A stretch of 41,127 nt of DNA from Magnetococcales bacterium (GCA_015231375.1 JADGBT010000015.1:40001-81127); one strand, 5' to 3'. Positions 15,648 to 24,212 are shown, numbered from the stretch's first letter. The notes: generated by a model not told the origin, from the letters alone. Translations and numbers: made by a program.

Positions 15648-17246
15648 ATGGATCACGCGCAACATCCGGCGAAAGAACCGATGGAAGAACCGGCGAAAGA
15701 ACCGATGGACGCACAGGCGGACGCATGGGCCAACGCCGACGATTGGCGTCATCTGGTGGCCATGAACAGCGACGGCATTCTGGTGGTGGATCAGCAAGGC
15801 GTGGTCCGTTTCGCCAATCCGGCAGTCTCCACCCTGTTCGGCGGAAAACGGCTGGAGGTGGGGGATCTGTTCGGTTTTCCGGTTTCCGCCGGAGAGACCA
15901 CGGAGCTGGACACCTGGCTGCCCGGTGGCCTGTCACGGGTACTGGAGATGCGGGTCAGCGCCATGCACTGGCGCGGACAGCCCTCCTTTCTGGCCTCGCT
16001 GCGCGACATCACCGACCGCAAGGGGGTGGAAACCGAACTCTCCCGCGCCAAGGAGACGGCGGAACGGGCCAATCACGCCAAGAGCGTCTTTCTGGCCACC
16101 ATGAGCCACGAAATCCGCACCCCTCTCAACGCCATCATCGGCACCAGCGAACTGATGGAAAGCTCCAACTCTCCAGAGGAGTGGCGGGAGGCGATGGGGG
16201 TGATCCAGGAGTCGGGACGCGCGCTGCTCACCTTGATCAACGACGTGCTGGATCTGGCCAAGATCGAATCGGGCACCGAGGAGCGTCAAGACGAACGCTT
16301 CGCCCCCGGCGCGCTGCTGGATGGGGTGTATCGCATCATGCGGCTGCCGGCGGTGGCACAAAAAAAACTGACCCTCACCGCCCGTGTGGACCCGGAGGTG
16401 CCGCCGCTGGTCATCGGCGATGTGCGCCGCATCCGTCAGGTATTGATCAACCTGACCGGCAACGCCATCAAGTTCACCCGCACCGGCGCGGTCCGCATCG
16501 GAGTCGGGGTGCGGACGACCACGGCGGAGGGCGCGGTATTGCGTTTTTCGGTGGAGGATACCGGCATCGGCATTCCCCGCGACAAACAGCAGGTGATCTT
16601 CGAGGCCTTTGCCCAGGCCGATCCCAGCATCGCCCGCCGCTTCGGGGGCACGGGGCTGGGGCTGGCCATCAGCGTGCGCTTGGCCCGCATGCTGGACGGG
16701 CGGCTGTGGGTGGAGAGCGAACCGGACCAGGGCAGCCGTTTTTTTCTGGAGGTGCCGGTCCGATTGGCCGCGAGCGCTCCGCCCGGGTCGCAGATGGTGA
16801 TCCCCTCCCCGCTTCCCCCCTCACCCAAACGTCTGGCCCAGGCCCGCGTGCTGCTGGTCGAAGACAACAGCCTCAATCAGATGGTCATCTTGAAGATGTT
16901 CCGCCGTCTGGGCGTCACCCCGGAGTTGGCGGTCAGCGGCGCCGAAGTGCGCGCCTGGATGGAAAAAGAGCGCTTCGACATGATCTTTCTCGATCTGGAA
17001 CTGCCGGACGCCTCAGGTCACGATCTGGCCCTGTGGCAACGCAACCGGGAACGGTCGCTGGGTCTGTCCCCGTCGGTGCTGGTGGCCTTCACCGCCTCCA
17101 CCTTCGAAAGCGACCGGCTGCGCTGCCTGGAAGTGGGCATGAACGATTTTCTCTCCAAACCCACCCGCATGGAGGAGCTGAAAACCATGCTGGGACGATG
17201 GCTCGGAGGAGACTCACCCCGGCCGGCCTCCCCTTTGGCACCTTGA
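15648..17246 (+). CDS. Hybrid histidine kinase (PAS-HisKA-HATPase-REC), end of kai operon
   Basis: Soluble protein of 532 aa. After a small repeat (AKEPMEEPAKEPMD) come PAS (about 30-128), HisKA with H154 (TMSHEIRTPLNAIIG), HATPase (N box LTGNAIKFT, G1 VEDTGIGIP, G2 GGTGLGLAIS) and a C-terminal receiver with D449 (MIFLDLELPD). The start is ATG 15648, preceded by GGGAGGT at 6 nt; the frame is open much further upstream but overlaps the preceding genes. No HPt domain is encoded in the operon, so either the receiver regulates the kinase in cis or an unlinked HPt relays to the operon's response regulators. Confidence 0.93.
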   Translation: MDHAQHPAKEPMEEPAKEPMDAQADAWANADDWRHLVAMNSDGILVVDQQGVVRFANPAVSTLFGGKRLEVGDLFGFPVSAGETTELDTWLPGGLSRVLEMRVSAMHWRGQPSFLASLRDITDRKGVETELSRAKETAERANHAKSVFLATMSHEIRTPLNAIIGTSELMESSNSPEEWREAMGVIQESGRALLTLINDVLDLAKIESGTEERQDERFAPGALLDGVYRIMRLPAVAQKKLTLTARVDPEVPPLVIGDVRRIRQVLINLTGNAIKFTRTGAVRIGVGVRTTTAEGAVLRFSVEDTGIGIPRDKQQVIFEAFAQADPSIARRFGGTGLGLAISVRLARMLDGRLWVESEPDQGSRFFLEVPVRLAASAPPGSQMVIPSPLPPSPKRLAQARVLLVEDNSLNQMVILKMFRRLGVTPELAVSGAEVRAWMEKERFDMIFLDLELPDASGHDLALWQRNRERSLGLSPSVLVAFTASTFESDRLRCLEVGMNDFLSKPTRMEELKTMLGRWLGGDSPRPASPLAP

Positions 17247-17640
17247 TCCCCCACCCGGACTTCGCCCCGCCGGCCTGACGCCTCCGGCGTCACAACGCTC
17301 TCGGAATTCTCCCTCTGTTTCTTCATGAACAGCGCGCATCCTCCACACAATCCGCAAGAATCATCATCTATTTATTTGATATTCAATATAATTTAAAATA
17401 ATGCTATGTTCACATATCTTTAACACGGTCCTCATCAGGATTTCACAAAGATCCATTAACATCCGGGGCCAATTGCATCTCGGTCCTTGTTTATCCGAAA
17501 AACGTATGGGACGCATCCCGACGCGCAGTTCGCCGCGACTGCCTTCTTAAGGATCATGCCCGTCGATTTCATGGTGATCAGACCAGACAAACCACCCGAT
17601 CCGGGCCGTGTTGGCCAGATCGAACCAGGAGATTACGCGC
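17247..17640. other. 394-bp gene-free region with AT-rich island
   Basis: No convincing gene. After the hairpin at 17276-17292, positions about 17360-17430 are strikingly AT-rich (TTGATATTCAATATAATT and ATTTAAAATAATGC) compared with the GC-rich surroundings. This looks like promoter/UP-element DNA or a nucleoid-protein (for example MucR or H-NS-like) binding site upstream of the DUF47 gene. I cannot assign a single -35/-10 pair. The last 100 bp form the leader of the DUF47 gene. Confidence 0.5.
17276..17292 (+). terminator. Short GC-rich hairpin after the kai operon
   Basis: TGACGCC-TCC-GGCGTCA is a perfect 7-bp stem with a 3-nt loop, 29 nt after the last stop. No T-run follows, so it may be a rho-dependent end or a 3' stabiliser. 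Confidence 0.4.
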
Positions 17641-18342
17641 ATGAGTGACAGTTCCAATTCCTTGGCCTCCAAGATTCTCAACAACGTCTTCCCCCGCGTG
17701 CCCGATTTCTACGGCATGCTCAACGAACAGTGCGACCTGTGCGCGCAGTCCATGGCCGCCTTGGTGGACTTCATGGAAACCAACGACCCGGCAAAAGGGG
17801 CCCTGGTCCGGGAGTTGGAGAAAAAAGGCGACGAAGTCAAGGCGCGCAACATGAGTGTGCTCAATCAGGCCTTCGCCACCCCCATGGACCGGGAAGACAT
17901 CTATCGGGCGGTCGCCTCCATCGACCAGATCATGAACTACGCCAAGACCACCATCCGGGAGATGGAGGTGTTGTCCCTGGCCCCGGATGCCTTCACCCTG
18001 GAAATGGCCAAGCTGCTGCAAGAAGGGGTCGCCTCCCTGCAAAACGGTTTCAAGAAGCTGTCCGTCACCCCCGCCTTGGCGGATGAAGACGCGATCGCGG
18101 CGAGCAAGGCCGAACGCAATACCGAAAAAGCCTATCGTCGCGCCATTTCGGAACTGTTCCAGGCCGACGCGGCCATGCTCAAGTCCCTGGACGACAAGGA
18201 ACCCGGCGCCAAATCCAAGGCTATGACACAAGTGATGGAAATGTTCAAACGCCGCGAACTCTATCGCCATCTCTCCAACTCCGCCGATCAGGTGGCCAAG
18301 GCCGGAGACGTGCTGCACGATATCGTGGTGCAGATCGCCTGA
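17641..18342 (+). CDS. DUF47 (PhoU-like) phosphate transport accessory protein
   Basis: All-helical protein of 233 aa. The core (VPDFYGMLNEQCDLCAQSMAAL, then LVRELEKKGDEVKARNM, and later MDREDIYRAVASIDQIMNYA) fits the DUF47/PhoU-like family (TIGR00153), which usually lies next to a Pit-type low-affinity phosphate transporter and modulates it. E-x3-D-type metal-binding spacing is visible (ELEKKGDE). The ATG at 17641 has AGGAG 9 nt upstream; a frame open to 17608 is less likely. No pit gene lies on either side, so the partner is elsewhere. Confidence 0.88.
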   Translation: MSDSSNSLASKILNNVFPRVPDFYGMLNEQCDLCAQSMAALVDFMETNDPAKGALVRELEKKGDEVKARNMSVLNQAFATPMDREDIYRAVASIDQIMNYAKTTIREMEVLSLAPDAFTLEMAKLLQEGVASLQNGFKKLSVTPALADEDAIAASKAERNTEKAYRRAISELFQADAAMLKSLDDKEPGAKSKAMTQVMEMFKRRELYRHLSNSADQVAKAGDVLHDIVVQIA

Positions 18343-18398
18343 GTCCCGCCGCACCGGCCGGGCCGCCACCAGCCACGCCGACCAACGTCACACCAGCC

Positions 18399-18440
18399 GA
18401 TCGCCTGGAGCCGGGAAGGTCACCCCGACTCCAGGCGATC
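18399..18440 (+). terminator. 12-bp perfect inverted repeat after the DUF47 gene
   Basis: GATCGCCTGGAG (18399-18410) pairs perfectly with CTCCAGGCGATC (18429-18440) around an 18-nt loop. A T-run comes only about 28 nt later (18468-18473). It probably ends the DUF47 transcript before the sdh promoter. Confidence 0.55.
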
Positions 18441-18505
18441 CGGCCTGCGTTCTTTGCGGTGCGCGTCTTTTTTCGCTTTCCGCCGGCGGACACGCCGATT
18501 TTCTT

Positions 18506-18535
18506 TTGACAAGCCCACAGCCGCGCGAATAAAGT
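18506..18535 (+). promoter_or_regulatory. Sigma70-like promoter of the sdhABE operon
   Basis: TTGACA (18506-18511), an 18-nt spacer and TAAAGT (18530-18535), about 105 nt before the sdhA start. The -35 is a perfect consensus match. It lies downstream of the hairpin that follows the DUF47 gene. Confidence 0.6.
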
Positions 18536-18639
18536 ACGCTCATCCTGCTGTATATGGATATCCATTCGTTTCCACTTCAATAGACGCGCGTTGAGGCCGT
18601 CCCGGCCTCCCGAGGGAACGTGCGTGGAGGGAAAAAAAT

Positions 18640-20331
18640 ATGCAAAGCCATGACCTGCTCATCGTCGGAGCCGGGCTTGCCGGCATGCGCGCCGCGCTGG
18701 AAGGCGTCAAGGCGGGCATCGATGTAGCCATCGTCACCAAGATCCACCCCCTGCGCAGCCACTCCTGCGCGGCCCAGGGTGGCATCAACGCCGCCATCAA
18801 TCCCCAAGACTCCCGCAACTCCCACGCCTACGATACCGTCAAAGGGGCCGATTACATCGGAGACGAAGACGCCATCGAACTGATGTGCGACGAAGCCCCG
18901 GAAGCCATCCTGGAAATGGATCGCATGGGCACCCCCTTCTCCCGCATCGAAGGCGGACTGATCGCCCAACGGGCCTTCGGAGGGGCGAGCTTCAACCGCA
19001 CCTGCTACGCCGCCGACCGCACCGGACAGGTGTTGCTCCACACCCTGTGGGAACAACTGGTCAAGGCCCGGGTCAAGGTCTACGAAGAGTGCAGCGTGAT
19101 GCGGCTGGTCACGGACGCCGAACAGGCCATCGCCGGAGTGGTCGCCTACGACATCAAGACCGGAGCCGTGTTCCCCCTGCGGGCCAAGGCGGTGCTGATG
19201 GCCACCGGCGGCTATGGCCGGGTCTTTTTGTCCAACACCAACGCCACCACCAACACCGGCGACGGCATGGCCCTGGCCCTGCGCGCCGGCGCGCCCCTGG
19301 CCGACATGGAGTTCGTCCAGTTCCATCCCACCGGTCTGCGCACCTCCGGGGTGCTGGTCACCGAAGGCGCCAGAGGAGAAGGCGGCTTTCTGATCAACGC
19401 CCTGGGCGAACGCTTCATGAGCCGCTACGCCCCCAACAAGCTGGAACTGGCCTCCCGCGACGTGGTGTCCCGCGCCGAACAGACCGAAATCATCGAAGGC
19501 CGGGGCAAGGATGGGGCGATCTTTCTGGATCTGCGCCATCTGGGAGCCGACAAGATCCTCGACCGCCTGCCCCAGATCCGTCAGCTCTCCCTGGACCTCG
19601 AAGGGGTGGACGCCATCCACGCGCCCATTCCGGTGCGGCCCACGGCCCACTACTCCATGGGGGGCATCCGCACCGACAAGTTCGGCGCCTCTCCCCTGCA
19701 TGGACTGTTCGCCGCCGGAGAGGCGGCCTGCGTCTCGGTCCACGGCGCCAATCGTCTGGGAGGCAATTCGCTGCTCGACACCATCGTCTTCGGCAAGATC
19801 ACGGGCCGACACTGCGCCGGGTTCGTCAAGGGGGAATCCCTGCGGGACTTCCCGGCCTCCGAGGTCGCGGCGGTGAAAAGCAACCTGACCGCTCTGAAAG
19901 CCCGCACCAACCAGGGGGTGCGTCCCATCGCCCTGCACCACCGCATGGCCGAGGGCATGAACCTCCATTGCGGGGTGTTCCGCACCCCCGAAGGGATGCG
20001 CGCCGGGGTCGAATCCATCCCCTCACTGCGCGAGGATTACCAGAAAATCCATCTGGACGACCACTCGGACGACTTCAACATCGACTTGCTGCGGGCCGTG
20101 GAACTGGGTCATCTCATCGATTTGGCGGAGTGCATCCTGCGAGGCGCCCTGGCCCGGGAGGAGTCCCGTGGAGCCCACTCCCGCACCGACTTCCCGGAAC
20201 GCGACGACGCCAACTGGCGCCAGCACACCTTGAGCCACTGGGATGCGGCCCAAGGGATCGTGACGCTCTCCCGCGACGCCGTGCGCACCGTGGGCAAAAG
20301 CGACTATACCCCCAAGGTCCGCACCTACTGA
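18640..20331 (+). CDS. sdhA: Succinate dehydrogenase/fumarate reductase flavoprotein
   Basis: Catalytic FAD subunit (563 aa) interconverting succinate and fumarate. It has the dinucleotide-binding LLIVGAGLAGMRAAL at the N-terminus, H41 in RSHSCAAQGGIN for covalent FAD attachment, ATGGYGRVF, EFVQFHPTGL, and the active-site region HGANRLGGNSLLD. No Tat signal peptide is visible, so the active site faces the cytoplasm, unlike exported methylmenaquinol:fumarate reductases. GGAGGG precedes the ATG. It is the first of three subunit genes (sdhA-sdhB-CCG subunit) in one operon. Direction (oxidation, or reduction in a reductive TCA cycle) cannot be told from sequence. Confidence 0.95.
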   Translation: MQSHDLLIVGAGLAGMRAALEGVKAGIDVAIVTKIHPLRSHSCAAQGGINAAINPQDSRNSHAYDTVKGADYIGDEDAIELMCDEAPEAILEMDRMGTPFSRIEGGLIAQRAFGGASFNRTCYAADRTGQVLLHTLWEQLVKARVKVYEECSVMRLVTDAEQAIAGVVAYDIKTGAVFPLRAKAVLMATGGYGRVFLSNTNATTNTGDGMALALRAGAPLADMEFVQFHPTGLRTSGVLVTEGARGEGGFLINALGERFMSRYAPNKLELASRDVVSRAEQTEIIEGRGKDGAIFLDLRHLGADKILDRLPQIRQLSLDLEGVDAIHAPIPVRPTAHYSMGGIRTDKFGASPLHGLFAAGEAACVSVHGANRLGGNSLLDTIVFGKITGRHCAGFVKGESLRDFPASEVAAVKSNLTALKARTNQGVRPIALHHRMAEGMNLHCGVFRTPEGMRAGVESIPSLREDYQKIHLDDHSDDFNIDLLRAVELGHLIDLAECILRGALAREESRGAHSRTDFPERDDANWRQHTLSHWDAAQGIVTLSRDAVRTVGKSDYTPKVRTY

Positions 20332-20349
20332 TTTCCAAGGAGACGAAAG

Positions 20350-21333
20350 ATGAGCGAAAACCATTACACCTTTCGCATCCAGCGCAATCGTAAAGCTGCG
20401 GACGGGCGCATCGACAGCCGCTGGGTGGAATATCCGGTCTCCGCCACTCCCACCACCACGGTTCTGACCCTGCTCGAAGAGATCAAAGGCGAGCAGGACG
20501 GCTCCCTGACCTTCCGTCAATCCTGCCGTTCGGCCATTTGCGGCTCCTGCGCCATGAAGATCGGCGGACGCACCCGCCTGGCCTGCAAGACCCATGTGGA
20601 GTCCGTGGCCCACAACGGCGTGGTGGAGATCGCCCCCCAGGCCAATCAACCGGTGCTCAAGGATCTGGCCATCGACATCGGCCCCTTCTTCACCCGCATC
20701 CACGCCATCCGGCCCTATCTGGAAGACGGACCCGATACCGATCTGGTCCTGGAACAGTCGGCCTACGATCAGGTCAACCACGTCACCCAATGCATCCTGT
20801 GCGGCAGTTGCTACTCCGACTGCGTCATGGCCGAAGTCAGCCAGGAGTTCATCGGTCCGGCGGCCCTGGCCAAGGCGTTCCGGTTCGTCTCCGATCCCCG
20901 CGAAGGACAAAAGGAACGCCGCCTCGAACAGCTCTCCCATCCCCACATGATGTGGACCTGCGCCCGTTGCGCCATGTGCGTGGAGAGCTGTCCCAAGGAT
21001 GTCAAGCCCATGGAGGCCATCGTCAAGCTGCGCACCCGTGGCATCGCCAAAGGACTCAAAGATGGACCCGGCCCCAAACACGCCCTGGCCTTCCATCACG
21101 ACATCCAAAAGGCGGGCAGCCTCAACGAATTCACCCTGATGATGCGCACCGTGGGCATCCTGGGCACCCTGGAGGAGCTGGGCACCGCCTTTCATCTGAT
21201 GAAGAAAGGCAAAGTCCCCTCTCCTCTTCCCCACAAGTCCAAAGGATTGGAAGAGCTGGCCAAAATCTACGAAATCCTGGAAGAACATCCCCTGGATGTG
21301 GAGACCAAGGCCAAGGAGGTGGTCCCCGAATAA
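20350..21333 (+). CDS. sdhB: Succinate dehydrogenase/fumarate reductase iron-sulfur subunit, SdhABE type
   Basis: Electron-transfer subunit of 327 aa. The plant-ferredoxin-type [2Fe-2S] ligands are C59, C64, C67 and C79 (SCRSAICGSCAMKIGGRTRL). The C-terminal part has CILCGSCYSDC (C148, C151, C154, C158) and CARCAMCVESCP (C204, C207, C210, C214). In classical SdhB the last motif has fewer cysteines and helps hold a [3Fe-4S] centre; the additional C207 is the pattern reported for SdhE-type enzymes with a second [4Fe-4S]. The roughly 90-residue tail after the clusters makes it longer than classical SdhB. It starts 18 bp after sdhA with an AAGGAGA RBS. Confidence 0.95.
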   Translation: MSENHYTFRIQRNRKAADGRIDSRWVEYPVSATPTTTVLTLLEEIKGEQDGSLTFRQSCRSAICGSCAMKIGGRTRLACKTHVESVAHNGVVEIAPQANQPVLKDLAIDIGPFFTRIHAIRPYLEDGPDTDLVLEQSAYDQVNHVTQCILCGSCYSDCVMAEVSQEFIGPAALAKAFRFVSDPREGQKERRLEQLSHPHMMWTCARCAMCVESCPKDVKPMEAIVKLRTRGIAKGLKDGPGPKHALAFHHDIQKAGSLNEFTLMMRTVGILGTLEELGTAFHLMKKGKVPSPLPHKSKGLEELAKIYEILEEHPLDVETKAKEVVPE

Positions 21334-21362
21334 GGGACGCACCATTAGCACAGGAGATCCCC

Positions 21363-22247
21363 ATGAGACTCGATTTCGCCTATTATCCCGGTTGCGCGGC
21401 CAAGCAGGTGCAAAAAGAGGCCGATGTCGCGGCCCGCGCCGTGGCCAACGCCTTGAACATCACCCTGCACGACATGCCCCGCGCCACCTGTTGCGGCGCG
21501 GTCAGCCTGCGGGAGACCAAACCGGCCTTCTCCCTGGCCGTGGCCGCCCGCATCCTCTCCGAAGCCGAAGAGAGCGGACGCCATCTGGTCACCATCTGCA
21601 ACACCTGTCTGCAAACCCTCACCCATGCCAATCACCGTTTCAAAAACGAACCCGAACTGCTGGACAAGATCAATCACGTCATCGTCCAGGCCGGAGTGCG
21701 CCCCTATCAGGCCACCATCCAGGTGTATCACCTGCTGTGGGTGATCACCGACCAGCTCGATCCCAAAGTGGTGCAGGCCAAGGTGGTCAAACCCCTCAAC
21801 GGATTGCGGGTGGCTCCGTTCTACGGCTGTCACAATTTGCGCCCGGAAGAGATCTTCGACTCCGCCGCCGGAGAAAAGGCCGATCACCTGGATCGACTCA
21901 TCACCTTGCTGGGCGGGGAACCGGTGGCCTATGACGGTCACGACAAGTGTTGCGGTTTCCATGTGATGCTCTCGGACAAACGGGAAATGCGCGCCATGGT
22001 GGCCAAAAACTGCCTGAACGCCAAGAACGCCGGCGCCGAGGTGATGATCACCCCCTGCACCCTGTGCGACATGTCCATGGGATCGTTCCAGGGACCGGCG
22101 GAAAAGGCCATCGGCCAGTCGATCCAACTGCCGGAGATGAACTTCGCCCAACTGATCGCCGTGGCCATGGGCTTGAACGACAGCGCCGGATTGAACCGTC
22201 TGCACGTGCCGCCCCAGGCCGCGCTCGCGGCTCGTGGCCTCTCCTGA
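21363..22247 (+). CDS. CCG-domain subunit (SdhE/SdhC type E, HdrB-like)
   Basis: Protein of 294 aa with two cysteine-rich CCG domains: C11-x31-CC(43,44)-x34-C79-x2-C82 and C156-x39-CC(196,197)-x34-C232-x2-C235. This is the arrangement of heterodisulfide reductase subunit B, and of the subunit that replaces the SdhC/SdhD membrane anchors in type E succinate:quinone reductases. It probably carries a special [4Fe-4S] cluster and mediates quinone contact; no transmembrane helix is evident, so membrane contact would be peripheral. The ATG at 21363 has an AGGAGA RBS. The stop overlaps the next gene's GTG by 14 bp. It is not the unrelated FAD-assembly factor also named SdhE. Confidence 0.92.
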   Translation: MRLDFAYYPGCAAKQVQKEADVAARAVANALNITLHDMPRATCCGAVSLRETKPAFSLAVAARILSEAEESGRHLVTICNTCLQTLTHANHRFKNEPELLDKINHVIVQAGVRPYQATIQVYHLLWVITDQLDPKVVQAKVVKPLNGLRVAPFYGCHNLRPEEIFDSAAGEKADHLDRLITLLGGEPVAYDGHDKCCGFHVMLSDKREMRAMVAKNCLNAKNAGAEVMITPCTLCDMSMGSFQGPAEKAIGQSIQLPEMNFAQLIAVAMGLNDSAGLNRLHVPPQAALAARGLS

Positions 22248-24087
22248 TCCCGCTCCGGACGCGCCGCTGCCGGTCACACCGGAGCGGTTGCGGGACGGGG
22301 TCTGTCTGCTGATCGACTTTCCGGAACTCGGCACCCCGCTGTACGGTTCCCAACCCGCGACCGTCCTGACCGCCCAACGGCCCGCAGAGGTGCGCCCCCT
22401 GATCCGCGCCGCCGAAGCCGCCGCCGCAGATGGTCGATGGGTGGGCCTCTGGCTGGCCTACGAAGCGGCGGCGGCCTTCGGGCTGCCGGTCTGGGAGACG
22501 GGCGACGATCTGCCCTTGGCTTGGTGCGCCATATTCTCCCACCCGCCCCGCCCGGCCCTGTATCCGGATCCCGCCACCCTGCCCCCCCACGCCCCGACCC
22601 CGCCGCAGCCGCGCGTCACCCGGGAACGGTTCCAGCGGGATCTGGAGGCGGTCGCCGCCCACATCCGGAGTGGAGAGAGTTATCAGGTCAACTACACCCT
22701 GGAGGCCGACTTGGACCCGGATACGGATCCGGCGGCGCTGTTTTTGCGGTTGCAAACAGCGCACCGGTTTCCCAAGGCGATGTGGATCCAGGGAGAGTCC
22801 TGGTCGGTGGCCTCGTTTTCTCCGGAGTTGTTCCTGGAACGCCGGGGCACCACCCTGCTGACCGCGCCCATCAAGGGCACCCGTCCCCGGGGCGACACGG
22901 CGGCCCGGGATCGTCGCCTGGCCGAGATTCTGGAACACTCCCCCAAGGACCGGGCGGAACACATCATGATCGTGGACATGGCCCGCAACGATCTGGGACA
23001 GATCTGCCGCACCGGCAGCGTGGGGGTGGAATCGTTGGCGGCGCGGCGTTCGTTTTCCACGGTCCACCATCTGGAAAGCCGGGTGCGGGGGGAACAGCGC
23101 GACGGGGTGGATCTGGAGGCGGTGCTGGAGGCGACCTTTCCGCCGGCCTCGATCACCGGCGCGCCCAAGAAGGCCACCATGGCGATCATCCGCGCCCTGG
23201 AGCAACGCCCCCGGGGGGTCTACACCGGGGTGATGGGGCTGATGGCGCCGGGCGGGGATTGCTGGCTGAACGTGGCCATTCGCACCGTGGTCCGGACCCA
23301 ACGGGGTTGCCGGATCGGATTGGGCGGAGGGGTGGTGGCCGACTCCCGACCCGAGGCGGAATGGACCGAAGTGGGAGACAAGGCCCGGTTTCTGACCACG
23401 CTCCCGGAAGCCCTGGAGCTGATCGAGACCTTCCGGGTGGAGTCGTCTGGAGAGGTGGCGTGGCTGACCCGTCATCTGGAGCGACTCGCCGCTTCGGCGC
23501 GGGCGTTGGGATTTCCCCTGGATCCTGTCCAGGCCGAACGGCTGGTGCGCGACACGGCCCAAAGCTGGGCCGCAGCCGGATGGACCCCGCTGACCGGACG
23601 GCTCGCCCTGTCGGCGGGTGGAGGATTGCACCTCACCCATCGTCCCCTGATCCCGTGGCCGGCCGGAATCCGGGCGCGCATCGCCTCCTGGCGACCCGAT
23701 CCCCTCGATCCCCTGGCGCGTCACAAGACCAACCGCCGACCGCACCCGGACGCGGAGTGGCAACAGGCCCGCCGGGAGGGCTGCGACGAGGTGATCTTCA
23801 TCAACCGGGCCGGCCAAGTGACCGAGGGGGCCATCAGTGGCCTGCTGGTGCGCCTGGGAGGGCGCTGGCTGACCCCGCGCGCGGCAGACGGGATTTGTCC
23901 CAGCCTGTGGCGCGCCGAGGCCATGCGCCGTCTCAACGCCACGCCCGCGCGTCTGACCCTGGAGGATCTGCGCTGCGCCGAAGAGATCCGACTGGGCAAC
24001 GCGGTCCGGGGGGGCGGCGTCGTCACCCGTCTGGACAACGCCTGCGGCGAATCGCTCCACTCTGGACCCGCATCCGCACCGATATAA
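22234..24087 (+). CDS. pabBC: Fused aminodeoxychorismate synthase component I and lyase (PabB-PabC)
   Basis: Bifunctional 617-aa enzyme of 4-aminobenzoate (folate) synthesis. Residues about 1-390 are a chorismate-binding domain with SGESYQVNYT, the catalytic-lysine motif PIKGTRPRG, HIMIVDMARNDLG, GAPKKA and GVYTGVMG. Residues about 400-617 are a PLP class-IV aminotransferase-like lyase with the PLP lysine in LARHKTNRR, then DEVIFINRAGQVTEGAISGL. PabA (glutamine amidotransferase) is not in the window. The start is a GTG at 22234, overlapping the CCG-subunit stop by 14 bp, so it is translationally coupled to the sdh operon. Later in-frame starts are possible because the first 15 residues are low-complexity. 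Confidence 0.93.
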   Translation: MASPDPAPDAPLPVTPERLRDGVCLLIDFPELGTPLYGSQPATVLTAQRPAEVRPLIRAAEAAAADGRWVGLWLAYEAAAAFGLPVWETGDDLPLAWCAIFSHPPRPALYPDPATLPPHAPTPPQPRVTRERFQRDLEAVAAHIRSGESYQVNYTLEADLDPDTDPAALFLRLQTAHRFPKAMWIQGESWSVASFSPELFLERRGTTLLTAPIKGTRPRGDTAARDRRLAEILEHSPKDRAEHIMIVDMARNDLGQICRTGSVGVESLAARRSFSTVHHLESRVRGEQRDGVDLEAVLEATFPPASITGAPKKATMAIIRALEQRPRGVYTGVMGLMAPGGDCWLNVAIRTVVRTQRGCRIGLGGGVVADSRPEAEWTEVGDKARFLTTLPEALELIETFRVESSGEVAWLTRHLERLAASARALGFPLDPVQAERLVRDTAQSWAAAGWTPLTGRLALSAGGGLHLTHRPLIPWPAGIRARIASWRPDPLDPLARHKTNRRPHPDAEWQQARREGCDEVIFINRAGQVTEGAISGLLVRLGGRWLTPRAADGICPSLWRAEAMRRLNATPARLTLEDLRCAEEIRLGNAVRGGGVVTRLDNACGESLHSGPASAPI

Positions 24088-24181
24088 CTAGGCCCTCTCC
24101 GAAAATGCGCCCGTCCGGATCGGTGGAATGGGCCGAATGGTCCTTTTTGAGCTGTTTTTTGGATCGATTGCAAAAAAGGTC

Positions 24182-24212
24182 TTGACAGTTCATGGTCCAG
24201 GAAAAATATTAT
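24182..24212 (+). promoter_or_regulatory. Sigma70-like promoter of the MucR-type gene
   Basis: TTGACA (24182-24187), then TATTAT (24207-24212) at 19 nt, or AATATT (24205-24210) at the usual 17 nt. It lies 45 nt before the start codon in an AT-rich leader that includes AAAGGAG as RBS. Confidence 0.6.

Noticed and set aside
22048-24060. 670-codon open frame antisense to pabBC
   Set aside because: Arg/Gly/His-rich shadow; pabBC motifs are on the plus strand.
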